Of a stretch of 54,951 nucleotides of DNA, positions 33,362 to 42,841 are shown in pieces (positions within the stretch are counted from its first letter, which is position 1; each line of letters starts with the position of its first letter). The notes under the pieces were generated by a model. That model worked only from the letters and a program-made list of their open reading frames with translations, had not been told where the DNA came from and did no database searches. This DNA comes from JANWXR01 sp964608265 (lineage in GTDB: Bacteria > Chloroflexota > Anaerolineae > Anaerolineales > UBA6663): NCBI GenBank assembly GCA_964608265.1, contig CAZSNP010000027.1, forward strand, positions 1-54,951, given 5' to 3'. The translations under genes were made by a program, and so were the position numbers.

Positions 33362-34257
33362 TCAGTGCGGCGCACGCGCGGGTTGGCCAGCTCGTCGAGG
33401 CCCATGTTGATGAGGGCCAGCGAGCTCAGGATCAATACCATAGCCGCCGCGGGGGCCAACGGCCACCACCACCAGTTGTTGAAGAACGCGCTCTGGCCCT
33501 GGGCGGCCCAGATGATGTTGCCCATCAACGGCTCGCGCAACGGGCCAAGGCCCAGGACTGCCAGGTAGAACGAGGCGAACACCGCTTTGAAGACCTGATC
33601 TACAAACGCTGCCGCGATAAAGGGCAGCAGGTTGGGCATGATTTCGCCAAAGATGATCCCCAGGTCTCCCATCCCGGAGAGCTTGGCCACGGCCACAAAC
33701 TGGCGCTCCTTCATAGTAAGCACCTGGGCGCGCACCACCAGCGTCGGCCCCATCCAGGCCAGCAACACCACCACAAAGGCCATCGTAAAGATGGTGACGT
33801 CCCGTTTATCCAGTGAACTGGCGATGATCACCTGGATGAGGAAGGCTGGAATGGGCGTGAGGATCTGACACAAGCTCTTGATGGCGGCGTCGATCCACCC
33901 GCCGAAGTAAGCCGAGGTAAATCCAAGGACCACGCCGATCAGGGTCCCCAGGGCACCGGCCAGGACGCCGATCAGCGCCGTCTGCCATAGGCCGACTACC
34001 ATCGCCACATACAGGTCGCGACCGAAATAGTCGGTGCCGAACGGGAACTCCAGGCCTGGAGGCTGCTTGGTCTTCACCGACAGAGGATAGGCGTTGTCGA
34101 GGTCGGCCGTGAGCAGGCCGTGCGTCGTGAAGATGATCAGCCCGAGCAAGATGAGGAGCCCCACGGCCAGGCTCTTGTTGCGACGCAGATAGCGCAGCAA
34201 CAGCGTCAGGCGGCTCGGTTGGGAGAAGCGGGGTTCAGCCAGGGTCGCGGTAGTCAT
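33358..34257 (-). CDS. ABC transporter permease, DppC/OppC type
   Basis: This 299-residue inner membrane permease has the N-terminal helix (KSLAVGLLILLGLIIF), the FGTDYFGRDLYVAMVVG block typical of DppC, and an EAA-like loop around FGEIMPNLLPFI. It forms the channel with the DppB-type protein encoded just before it. AT content is locally a little higher than in the dehydratase genes. Confidence 0.93.
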
Positions 34258-34269
34258 GGTCGGCCTCGC

Positions 34270-35271
34270 TTATTCGTGGCGCACGCGCGGGTCAAGCAAC
34301 GGGTAGAGGAATTCCACGAGTACCATCAGGGTGGCCACTGCAATGGTGACGAAGAGGACCACGCCGTAGATCACAAAGAAGTCATTGGCGCGGATCGCGG
34401 CATCCAGCACCCGGCCCAGCCCGGGCAGGGCGAACATGCTCTCCACCACGATAGCGGAGGTGATCACCGTCCCCAGGGCCAGCGCCAGACCGGTGACCTG
34501 GGGCAGGAGGGCGTTGCGAAGGTAGTAATCACGGAAGATGGCCGCGCCCCCCAGGCCCTTGTGCTCGGCGAAGACCACGTAATCCTCGCCCTGCACCGTG
34601 ACACCCATCCCACGCATCGAGAGCACCCACCCGCCCACCGAGCCGAGGATCAGCGCCAGGGCGGGCAGGATCTGGTGGCGCGCCACATCGAGGACGAACT
34701 CCACCGAGCTCCAGTCCGGGATCACCCCGGTGGAGTAGGCCCCGCCCAACGGCGCCAGCTTGAGGCGGAAGGCGACAAAGAACAGGAGCAGCACGCCCAT
34801 CAACACCGGCGGGATGCCCTGGAATAGGATGAAGGGCGTGGCCAACGTCCGCATCCATTGTGGCGCGCGCGGCCAGGCGGCGATGGCGCCCAACAGGTTG
34901 CCGATGATGAAGGACAGGATCGTCGTCACCAGCAGGAGCGTGATCGTCCAGGGCAGCGAGTCCATGATCAGATCGATCACGGTTTTGGGAAACTTGTTGA
35001 GCGAGACGCCCAGGTCAAGCCGGGCGATGGCCATGAGATAGTCCAGGTACTGCTGCCCGAGCGGGTTATCCAGGCCAAACTGCTTGTTATAGGAGGCGAC
35101 GATGGTCTCCAGGTCCTGCGGGGAAAAGCCGCCCAGCCGGGCCAGCTCCGCGAAGCGCTCCCGCACCGGGTTTTTGGAGGACAGGCGGGGGATGAAGAAG
35201 GTAATGGTGGAGGCGGACCAGACGACGAGGATGAGGAACAAGACGCGCCGGATAACAAGCTGAATGCTCAT
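34270..35271 (-). CDS. ABC transporter permease, DppB/OppB type
   Basis: This 333-residue permease has the family N-terminus (IRRVLFLILVVWSASTITFFIPRL, split as IRRVLFLILVV and TITFFIPRL), six predicted membrane segments and the EAA-like loop in YYLRNALLPQVTGLALALG. It precedes dppC with a 12-bp spacing. It is separated from the binding-protein gene by a strong hairpin. Confidence 0.93.
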   Translation of the reverse strand: MSIQLVIRRVLFLILVVWSASTITFFIPRLSSKNPVRERFAELARLGGFSPQDLETIVASYNKQFGLDNPLGQQYLDYLMAIARLDLGVSLNKFPKTVIDLIMDSLPWTITLLLVTTILSFIIGNLLGAIAAWPRAPQWMRTLATPFILFQGIPPVLMGVLLLFFVAFRLKLAPLGGAYSTGVIPDWSSVEFVLDVARHQILPALALILGSVGGWVLSMRGMGVTVQGEDYVVFAEHKGLGGAAIFRDYYLRNALLPQVTGLALALGTVITSAIVVESMFALPGLGRVLDAAIRANDFFVIYGVVLFVTIAVATLMVLVEFLYPLLDPRVRHE

Positions 35272-35328
35272 AACGCGATGCCTCCCATGCGGATCATGTC
35301 AACGACATTGCAGTGTACCTAAACCGGG

Positions 35329-35361
35329 GAGGGCATAGCGCGCCGGACGCGCTATGCCCTC
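35329..35361 (-). terminator. Perfect 14-bp hairpin after the binding-protein gene
   Basis: GAGGGCATAGCGCG and CGCGCTATGCCCTC pair perfectly around CCGGA, 26 nt after the binding-protein stop. There is no T run. It probably protects or partly terminates the transcript, giving more binding protein than permease. Confidence 0.6.
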
Positions 35362-35386
35362 GTCACTCACTGATCGGCCGATTTAC

Positions 35387-37198
35387 TTACTGGGCCGGCT
35401 TGAGGCCGGTGATCACCAGCAGGCCGGTGTGCGCCCAGAAGGCGCCGTTCGTCCCGTTGGCCAAATTGGTCTCGGTCGGCCAATTGGTCCAATAAGTCTG
35501 GTTGTATGGAATGCGGTGCAGCCACTGGATGATCGGCACGTCAATCTGATCGCGCCAGTAGATTCCGAGCGCCTGCGCCGCCAAGTCCTGGAACTTGGGG
35601 TCATCCGAGGCCAGGGGCGCCATCTGATCCAGGATCGCATCATACTCCGGATTGGAGTAGCGCGAGAAGCGGTTGTTGCCCGCGGTGGTGCCGATGGAGG
35701 CGCTGAAACGGCCGTGGAAGAGCTCGAGGGCCGCGTACGGGTCTTTCAGGCTGGCGCCGTGGCCGAACATGTACAGGCCGGGCTTGCCGTTGGCCATGTT
35801 GTTGTACGACTCGGAGCTGAAGTCGGTGTCGGCGTCGAAGCCGCCGGCGCGGAGCATCTCCACTAACACGGCCACGATGTCGGCGTGGATGCCTTCAAAG
35901 CCATTGATCACGGCCGGAACGGTGGCGCCGTTCTTCTCCCACAGGCCATCATTGTTCTTGGTGAAGCCAGCCTCGGTCATCAGCGCCGCGGACTCCTCCA
36001 GGCTGAACTTGCGCGGCTCGTACTTCGTCTCGAGGGCCTTCACCGCCGGGCTGTCCACGAACTTCTGCAGACCGGGGTACAGCGGGAAGGGATAGATCGT
36101 GGTGATCTTGGCGCCGTCGTAGATGATCTCGTCGATCTTGTCGCGGTCTACCGCCAGGCTGATGGCGCGCCGAACGCGCGCGTCGTTGAACGGCTCGATC
36201 TGGGTGTTCATCCACAGCGAGTTTGGCCACCAGTCCAGGTAGCCGTAGGGCGGGTTGCTCCCGGCGTGCGTGGTGACCTTGGCGTTGGAGTCGAGGATCT
36301 GCTTGGCCACGCCGCTGCGCACGTCGAGGATGGCGTCGAACTCGTTGTTGACCAAACGCTGGATGACCACATCCATGTTCTGGCCCACCTGCCCGCCGAT
36401 GTTGACCATGACGATGCGCTTGACCGCCGGCTCGGGGAGGCGGCCGGCCTTGACGGCCCACCAGTCGCTGCGCAGGTCATAGATCTTCTGGTTGGCGTCC
36501 CACACCACCAGGTTGTACGGGCCGGAATGCACCATGTCCAGGCCGCCGGCGAAGGCGTTAACGTCGCTCTCCTTCTCCAGGATGTGCGCCGGGACAATCG
36601 GGATACCGGTGTCGAATTTGAGCATCAGCACTTCAAAGGCAAAGCGCGGGGCCGGGATCTTGAACGCCACCACCACGGTCTTGTCATCCGGGGTGGCGAC
36701 GCTGTCGACGAACTGCTCGAAGGCGGCGTGATAGGGCAGCTTGTCGTTGCTCTTCTGGCCATCAAAGGTGAATTTGACGTCCTTCGATGTCACGGGCGTG
36801 CCATCACTCCAGGCTGCATCCTTGTTGAGCTTGATCGTCAACTCGGTGAAATCGGCCTTGGTGTACTCCATGCTGTCCGCCAGCCAGGGGATTTCCTTGT
36901 CGGCGAAAATAGCGAAGTACATCAGCGGCTCCCACATGAAGACATTACCTTCCTGATGGGTGTAGCCGGTGGCCCAGGGGTTGGTGGTGCCGATGGCCGA
37001 GGAAATGCTCCAGCCGAGGACGACGGTTTGGTTGCGCGGAACGTCCTTCAGGCCGCCGCTGGGGGCGGTGGTAGCGGCCGGGGCCGATGTAGCCGCCGGC
37101 GCCTGGGTGGCTTCGGGCGCGGCCGTCTGCGCGGGGGCGCACGCCGCGATTACCATCGCCGCAATGGCGAGGGCGTTCAGAAGCTTGAGTCGGGTCAT
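35387..37198 (-). CDS. ABC transporter substrate-binding lipoprotein (SBP family 5)
   Basis: This 603-residue extracytoplasmic binding protein has a lipoprotein signal (AIAAMVIAAC, lipid-modified Cys20) and an Ala/Pro/Thr-rich tether (APAATSAPAATTAP), then the SBP_bac_5 domain. Family 5 proteins bind peptides, nickel or oligosaccharides; the island points to a carbohydrate. It is the first gene of the minus operon, with GGAGGAG upstream of the ATG and the divergent control region beyond it. Confidence 0.93.
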   Translation of the reverse strand: MTRLKLLNALAIAAMVIAACAPAQTAAPEATQAPAATSAPAATTAPSGGLKDVPRNQTVVLGWSISSAIGTTNPWATGYTHQEGNVFMWEPLMYFAIFADKEIPWLADSMEYTKADFTELTIKLNKDAAWSDGTPVTSKDVKFTFDGQKSNDKLPYHAAFEQFVDSVATPDDKTVVVAFKIPAPRFAFEVLMLKFDTGIPIVPAHILEKESDVNAFAGGLDMVHSGPYNLVVWDANQKIYDLRSDWWAVKAGRLPEPAVKRIVMVNIGGQVGQNMDVVIQRLVNNEFDAILDVRSGVAKQILDSNAKVTTHAGSNPPYGYLDWWPNSLWMNTQIEPFNDARVRRAISLAVDRDKIDEIIYDGAKITTIYPFPLYPGLQKFVDSPAVKALETKYEPRKFSLEESAALMTEAGFTKNNDGLWEKNGATVPAVINGFEGIHADIVAVLVEMLRAGGFDADTDFSSESYNNMANGKPGLYMFGHGASLKDPYAALELFHGRFSASIGTTAGNNRFSRYSNPEYDAILDQMAPLASDDPKFQDLAAQALGIYWRDQIDVPIIQWLHRIPYNQTYWTNWPTETNLANGTNGAFWAHTGLLVITGLKPAQ

Positions 37199-37322
37199 TG
37201 CTTGAATCTCCTCCGATATGAGTGGTCAGTCTGTACTACCCAACAGGGGGTGAGAGATGTGATGAGTCCTGGGTGGCAGCACCTCCTTGAGATTTGTTTC
37301 AGTCGTTTTCAGCGGTGGATGG

Positions 37323-37368
37323 TTGAAATCTTACGCAGTTTAGGTTATCGTGTCAACAGTCACCTAAA
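37323..37368 (+). promoter_or_regulatory. Divergent control region: promoter with overlapping inverted repeat
   Basis: TTGAAA (37323-37328) and TATCGT (37346-37351) are 17 nt apart, pointing toward the DUF5107 gene. TTTAGGT (37339-37345) and ACCTAAA (37362-37368) form a perfect 7-bp inverted repeat that overlaps the -10, suitable for a FadR-type repressor such as the one at 42113. The rest of 37199-37411 must carry the minus-operon promoter, which I could not place. Confidence 0.45.
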
Positions 37369-37411
37369 TCGGGCGCAATCAGTCATCATATCTCAACCAG
37401 AGAATTGACCC

Positions 37412-40400
37412 ATGACCCCCCAGATGGAAGCAGTCAAAGCCTGGTCAGAGACGGTTCGGATTCCGACCTATGCCATTGGCCGGCCGGATAAGAATCCGAT
37501 GTTCCTCGAGAAACGGGTCTATCAGGGCAGCAGCGGTGTCGTCTATCCCTATCCCGTCATCGACCGCGTGGGCGATGAAAGAGAAGACCGGCCCTACTGC
37601 GCGGTCTTCCTCGAGAACCGTTATCTCAAGATCATGCTGCTGCCGGAACTGGGTGGCCGGGTGCAGATGGCGCTGGACAAGACCAACGGCTATCACTTCA
37701 TATATTACAACCGCGTCATCAAGCCCGCCCTCGTCGGTTTGGCCGGGCCGTGGATATCGGGTGGCATCGAGTTCAACTGGCCGCAGCACCACCGGCCCAG
37801 CACCTTCGAGCCGGTTGACTGGCGCATCGTCGAGAACGCGGACGGCAGCCGCACCGTGTGGTGCTCCGAGATCGAGCGGATGTCTTTCACCCAGGGCACG
37901 CACGGCTTCACGCTTTATCCCGAACGGGCATACCTCGAGATCAGCGTGCAACTGTACAACCGCACCGCCACGCCGCAGAGCTTTCTGTGGTGGGCCAACC
38001 CGGCGGTGCACGTCAACGATGACTATCAATCGGTCTTCCCGCCCGACGTGCACGCGGTGATGGATCACGGCAAGCGCGACGTCAGCGACTTCCCGATTGC
38101 GACCGGAACGTACTACAAAACCAACTACGCGCCGGGCACCGACATCTCGCGCTACAAAAACATCCCCGTGCCCACTTCGTACATGGCCTATCACTCCGAC
38201 TTCGACTTCGTCGGCGATTACGATCACGGGCAACGCGCCGGCATGCTGCATGTGGCCGACCATCACCTCGTGCCCGGCAAGAAGCAGTGGACGTGGGGCA
38301 ACAGCGACTTCGGCCAGGCGTGGGATCGGCAATTGACGGACGAGGATGGGCCGTACATCGAATTGATGTGCGGGGCCTTTACCGACAACCAGCCCGACTT
38401 CTCGTGGCTGATGCCGGGCGAGGCGAAACGCTTCACCCAGACCTTCCTGCCGTACAAGCTCATCGGCCCGGCGACGAATGCGAGCCGGGACGCAGTGGTG
38501 AGCCTGACGGTGGAGGGCAAGGCGGCGCGTCTCGGCGTGTACGTCACCGCGCCGCGACCGGTCACGGTGGAACTGCGCTGCGCGGGGGAGACGATCTTCG
38601 CGCAGGAGGCCGCGCTCTCACCCGAGGTCGTGTTGATGGAAACGGTCGCGCTGCCCGCAGGCTGTGCGCCGCAGCAGGTGACGGTGCGTGTGCTGGCCGG
38701 CGGGCGCGAATTGGTCGCCTTCACGCCGCTGCCCGAGGACACCGGCCCCATCCCCGCGCCGGCCACCGCAGCGAAACCGCCGCCCGAGATCGCCTCCAAC
38801 GAAGAGCTATTCCTCAACGGGCTGCATCTCGAACAGTATCGCCACGCCACGTTTGCGCCGGAGCCGTATTACGAAGAAGCCCTGCGGCGCGACCCGTTGG
38901 ACAGCCGCTGCCGCAACGCCCTCGGGTTGCTGCTGTACCGGCGCGGCAGGTTCGCGGAGGCCGAGCCGCACTTCCGCAAAGCCATCGAGTCGCTCACGCG
39001 CCGCAACCCCAATCCCTACGACGGCGAGCCGCACTACAACCTCGGCCTGGCGCTCAAGATGCAGGGCCGCTACGGCGAGGCCTTCGATGCGTTTTACAAA
39101 GCGGCGTGGAACGCGGCCTGGCAGGATGCCGCGTACTTCGAACTCGCGCGGCTGGCGGCGCGTTGCTTCGGCGATGAAGCCCGGGCGCTGGAACTGGCGA
39201 ACAGCGCGTTGCGCCGCAACCACGCCCACCGTCAGGCGCGGCACCTCAAGATCGCGTTGTTGCGCCGGGCCGGGCGTCATGCGGAAGCGTTGCGCGAAAT
39301 CGCCCTCGCGCTCGAATTGGAGCCGATGGACTACGGCGCGCTGTGGGAGCAGAGACTCGTCAGCGGCGAGGACGGCTTCACGGCCCTCGTCGGAAGTCGC
39401 GCGCATACGTTCGTCGAGGTCGCGCTCGATTATGCCCACGCCGGGCTGTTCACCGAGGCGATCGCGCTCTTCGAGGCCGCGCCCACGCCCGATGCGCTGA
39501 CGTTGTATTTCCTCGCCGCAAGCCAATGGCAGAGCGGCGAATCCGCCCGGGCCGCTGAGACCTTCCGGCGCGCCGCGGCCATGCCGCCGGACTACGTTTT
39601 CCCGCATCGGCTCGAGTGTGTGTTCGCGCTCGAAGCGGCCATGCACCTCAATCCCGCCGACGCCCGCGCGCCATACTACCTCGGCAACTTCTGGTACGCG
39701 CATCGCCGCTATGCTGAAGCGATTGAGTGTTGGGAGAAGGCCCGCGCCCTCGACCCGACCTTCCCCACCGTGCATCGCAACCTCGGGCTGGCGTATTTCA
39801 ACAAGCTCGGGCAGGCGGCCCGCGCGCGCGAGGCCTATGCCCGCGCCTTCGCCCTCGACCCCGCCGACGCCCGCGTGCTGTTTGAACTCGATCAATTGGA
39901 AAAGAGGCTCAACGCGCCGCCCGCCGAACGACTGGCGCGGCTCGAGGGACAACGCGCGCTCGTCGCGCTGCGCGACGACCTGACGCTTGAGCACATCACG
40001 CTGCTGAACCTTATGGGCCGCCACGCGGAGGCGCTCGAGGTCTTGATGGCCCGCAGGTTCCATCCGTGGGAGGGCGGGGAGGGGAAGGCGACGGGCCAGT
40101 ATGTTGCAAGTCTGATCGGGCAGGCGAGGGCGCTGCTCGGGGCGGCGCGGTTCGCCGAGGCAACGACGCTGCTCGAAGCCGCGCTGGTGTACCCGCACAA
40201 CCTCGGCGAGGGCAAGTTGCCGAACGCGCTCGACAACGACATCCACTATTGGCTCGGCCTGGCGGCTGAAGCGGGCGGTGACCGGGAACGCGCGCAGCAC
40301 CACTTCGACCGCGCGGCGAAGGGGGCCGGCGAGCCAGCTTCGGCGGTGTATTACAACGATCAGCCGCCGGAGATGATTTTCTATCAGGGCCTGGCGCGCC

Positions 40401-40705
40401 AGAAGTTGGGCCGGGAGGCCGAGGCGCGAGGCATCTTCGAGAAGCTTATCGAGTACGGGCGGGCGCACCTCGACGACGCGGTGACGCTCGATTACTTCGC
40501 GGTCTCGCTGCCGACCTTTCTGGTTTTTGAGGAAGACCTCAGCCTGCGCAACCGCATCCACTGCCATTACATGCTCGCGCTCGGCTGCCTCGGCCTGGGC
40601 GACCCGGCGCGCGCCGATGAGCATTTCGCTGCCGTGCTGCAACTCGACGCCGCGCAACAGGGCGCGTGGACGCACCGGCAATTCCTGACGGAGCTCACTC
40701 ACTGA
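37412..40705 (+). CDS. DUF5107 and TPR-repeat protein
   Basis: This 1097-residue protein lacks a signal peptide. Residues ~40-360 form the DUF5107 domain (GRVQMALDKTNGYHFIYYN, GGIEFNWPQHHRPSTFEPV), a mutarotase-like beta-sandwich region. After a short Ig-like part, residues ~480-1090 are tetratricopeptide repeats (FAEAEPHFRKAIESL, YAEAIECWEKARALDPTFP). DUF5107-TPR proteins recur in bacterial carbohydrate loci, but I know no established activity. As the first gene of the plus arm, facing the transporter, it could process or sense the imported oligosaccharide. The DUF5107 part has conserved His/Trp/Asn residues that could be catalytic. Confidence 0.85.
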   Translation: MTPQMEAVKAWSETVRIPTYAIGRPDKNPMFLEKRVYQGSSGVVYPYPVIDRVGDEREDRPYCAVFLENRYLKIMLLPELGGRVQMALDKTNGYHFIYYNRVIKPALVGLAGPWISGGIEFNWPQHHRPSTFEPVDWRIVENADGSRTVWCSEIERMSFTQGTHGFTLYPERAYLEISVQLYNRTATPQSFLWWANPAVHVNDDYQSVFPPDVHAVMDHGKRDVSDFPIATGTYYKTNYAPGTDISRYKNIPVPTSYMAYHSDFDFVGDYDHGQRAGMLHVADHHLVPGKKQWTWGNSDFGQAWDRQLTDEDGPYIELMCGAFTDNQPDFSWLMPGEAKRFTQTFLPYKLIGPATNASRDAVVSLTVEGKAARLGVYVTAPRPVTVELRCAGETIFAQEAALSPEVVLMETVALPAGCAPQQVTVRVLAGGRELVAFTPLPEDTGPIPAPATAAKPPPEIASNEELFLNGLHLEQYRHATFAPEPYYEEALRRDPLDSRCRNALGLLLYRRGRFAEAEPHFRKAIESLTRRNPNPYDGEPHYNLGLALKMQGRYGEAFDAFYKAAWNAAWQDAAYFELARLAARCFGDEARALELANSALRRNHAHRQARHLKIALLRRAGRHAEALREIALALELEPMDYGALWEQRLVSGEDGFTALVGSRAHTFVEVALDYAHAGLFTEAIALFEAAPTPDALTLYFLAASQWQSGESARAAETFRRAAAMPPDYVFPHRLECVFALEAAMHLNPADARAPYYLGNFWYAHRRYAEAIECWEKARALDPTFPTVHRNLGLAYFNKLGQAARAREAYARAFALDPADARVLFELDQLEKRLNAPPAERLARLEGQRALVALRDDLTLEHITLLNLMGRHAEALEVLMARRFHPWEGGEGKATGQYVASLIGQARALLGAARFAEATTLLEAALVYPHNLGEGKLPNALDNDIHYWLGLAAEAGGDRERAQHHFDRAAKGAGEPASAVYYNDQPPEMIFYQGLARQKLGREAEARGIFEKLIEYGRAHLDDAVTLDYFAVSLPTFLVFEEDLSLRNRIHCHYMLALGCLGLGDPARADEHFAAVLQLDAAQQGAWTHRQFLTELTH

Positions 40706-40706
40706 C

Positions 40707-42095
40707 ATGCGCCTCGCTCTCACGCTGCGACTTTCCCTCCCTTTACTCGCGCTCGTCGCCTGCCAGGCCGCGCCGCCCACGCCGCGCCCGACGGGCGAAC
40801 GCCAGCCGGTGCCCGGCGGCCCAACACTGCTGTGGGCCGGCCTCGACGTGCGCAAGGTGGCCGACGCCGGCGCGGGCAGCGTCCGCCTCGTGCGGCATCC
40901 GGTGAACGGTGACCTGTACGTGCTCAGCCCGGGGCGCGGCATCGTGCGCGTCTCGGTCGAGGCGGGCACGCGGAAGTTGATCGCGCCGCTGCCCGACATC
41001 GCGCCGGGGGCCAACCCGACCGGCCTCGCCATCGGCGCGGACGGCACACTCTTCGTCGCGCTCAATCGCACCGAGGCCGAGAAGTACAACGTCGCCCTCA
41101 TCCGCCGGGGCGCGCCGCGCGGCGAGGACGACTACGAGTGGAACACCGTCGCCGAGACGGAGCCGTACCCGCTCAGCGGCACGCCGTTCGATCACCAATT
41201 CAACGGCCTGGCCGTCAGCCCCGACGGCCAGTGGCTCTTCATCAACAGCGGTTCGCGCACCGACCACGGCGAGGAGGAGACCAATAAAGGCGCGTTCCCG
41301 AAGACGCGCGAGGTCCCGCTCACCGCGCGGCTGTTCCGCTTGCCGAGCGAGGCGGTGGAGGTGAAGCTGCCGAATGACGAAGCGGCGCTGGCCGAATACG
41401 CCTTCGCGCGCGGATTGCGCAACGCCTACGACCTGGCCTTTGCCCCCAACGGCGAACTGTTCGCGGTGGATAACGGCCCGGACGCCGATTACGCCGATGA
41501 GTTGAACTGGATTCGCGAGGGGGCGCATTACGGCTACCCGTGGCGCTTCGGGCACGAGGACAACCCGCAACAATTCCCCGACTACACCGGCGTCTTCGAC
41601 AAACGCCTCGCGCCCGACTTCACCGCCGTACAAATCGGCGCGTATCGGGCCGACCCCACCTTCCCGAAGCCGCCCGGCCCGTTCACCGACCCGGTGCGCA
41701 ACCTCGGGCCGGATGCGGCCAGGAATCGCGACGCCGAGGGCAATGAGTACGATGCCGCCGCCGAGGGCAAACCCATCCACACCTTCACGCCGCATCGTTC
41801 ACCGCTCGGGCTGGTGTTTGCGACCGGCGATAAGTTGCCGGCCGACCTGCGTGGCCCGGGCGATGGGCTGCATGCTTTCGTCCTGAGTTGGGGCGCGGCC
41901 GGCGGTACGTTGAGCGACAAGGGGCAGGACTTGCTGCATCTGCGATTGACCAGGACCGGCGAGAACTACCAGGCGGTGACGACGCAAATCGCGCGCGGCT
42001 TTCAGAATCCGATCGACGCCGTGCTGATCGAGAATCGTCTGTACGTGCTCGATTTCGGCGGCAACGGCGCAATCTGGGAACTGACGATTGAGTAA
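40707..42095 (+). CDS. PQQ-dependent sugar dehydrogenase-like lipoprotein
   Basis: This 462-residue protein has a lipoprotein signal (LLALVAC, Cys near residue 19) and a six-bladed propeller of the soluble glucose/sorbosone dehydrogenase family: FARGLRNAYDLAFAPNGELFAVDNG, DELNWIREGAHYGYPWRFG, FVLSWGAAGGTLSDKGQ. Family enzymes oxidise aldoses to lactones with PQQ outside the membrane. The gene starts one base after the DUF5107 stop. Cofactor biosynthesis genes are not in the window, so activity depends on external PQQ or genes elsewhere; a sugar-binding role is an alternative. Confidence 0.85.
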   Translation: MRLALTLRLSLPLLALVACQAAPPTPRPTGERQPVPGGPTLLWAGLDVRKVADAGAGSVRLVRHPVNGDLYVLSPGRGIVRVSVEAGTRKLIAPLPDIAPGANPTGLAIGADGTLFVALNRTEAEKYNVALIRRGAPRGEDDYEWNTVAETEPYPLSGTPFDHQFNGLAVSPDGQWLFINSGSRTDHGEEETNKGAFPKTREVPLTARLFRLPSEAVEVKLPNDEAALAEYAFARGLRNAYDLAFAPNGELFAVDNGPDADYADELNWIREGAHYGYPWRFGHEDNPQQFPDYTGVFDKRLAPDFTAVQIGAYRADPTFPKPPGPFTDPVRNLGPDAARNRDAEGNEYDAAAEGKPIHTFTPHRSPLGLVFATGDKLPADLRGPGDGLHAFVLSWGAAGGTLSDKGQDLLHLRLTRTGENYQAVTTQIARGFQNPIDAVLIENRLYVLDFGGNGAIWELTIE

Positions 42096-42112
42096 ACGAT
42101 GGCGGCAACGCA

Positions 42113-42841
42113 ATGAGTGACGGATTGAGCAACGACGCGCCGGCGCGCGGGCAGCGCATTCACGAGGCGGTCTTCGATGAGGTGCTGCGCCGCATCCGCC
42201 TCGGCGAATGGCGGGCCGAGCAGCGCCTGCCCAGCATCACCCGGCTTGCCGAGGAGCTGCGCGTCGGCACCGGCTCGGTGCGCGAGGCGCTGCGGTCGCT
42301 GGAGTCCGTCGGCGTCGTCCGCATCGTGCACGGGCGCGGCGTCTTTGTCACCGGCGCGCGGCCGGCCACCGAGCTGTCGAGCCATTTTCAAAACGCCGGT
42401 GATGACATGATCGTGGCCCTGGCCGAGACGCGCCGCATCCTCGAGCCGGAGTTGGCCGCGCTGGCCGCCGAACGCGGCAGCGATGAGGCGCTGGCCGAGA
42501 TCGAGCAGCTGGCGCAACTGACGAGCGTCGAGGCCGAACGCGGCAGCGACTTCGCCGAGCTCGATGTGCAGTTTCACCATCACATCGCGCTGGCCGCCTC
42601 CAACCCGATTCTGTATCGCACCATCGAGGGGGTGAGTGATCTGTTTCTGGAGAGCCGCCGGCGCATCATTCTGGATCCCGAGAATCGCGCCCGCAGCTCG
42701 CGCTATCACCTGCTTATTGCCGAGGCGTTGCGCAAGCGCAACGCGCCGCAGGCACGCCTGCTGATGCAGGCGCACATGAACGATATGTTCAACGATGTGC
42801 AGGCCGCCGAGGCGCAACGACAGCGAAAGGAGAACGGATGA
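42113..42841 (+). CDS. FadR/GntR-family transcriptional regulator
   Basis: This 242-residue regulator has a winged helix-turn-helix (about 14-80, LRVGTGSVREALRSLESVGVV) and an FCD ligand domain (about 100-235), which in relatives binds sugar acids through a metal site (Asp/His residues around LDVQFHHHIALAASNP). It probably controls the divergent island through the inverted repeat at 37339-37368, responding to an aldonate or uronate. Its stop overlaps the ATG of the SDR gene (ATGA). Confidence 0.92.
   Translation: MSDGLSNDAPARGQRIHEAVFDEVLRRIRLGEWRAEQRLPSITRLAEELRVGTGSVREALRSLESVGVVRIVHGRGVFVTGARPATELSSHFQNAGDDMIVALAETRRILEPELAALAAERGSDEALAEIEQLAQLTSVEAERGSDFAELDVQFHHHIALAASNPILYRTIEGVSDLFLESRRRIILDPENRARSSRYHLLIAEALRKRNAPQARLLMQAHMNDMFNDVQAAEAQRQRKENG

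Noticed and set aside
38807..41101. A 764-codon minus-strand frame opposite the TPR protein and PQQ dehydrogenase
   Set aside because: It is a codon-bias artefact crossing two well-supported plus-strand genes.
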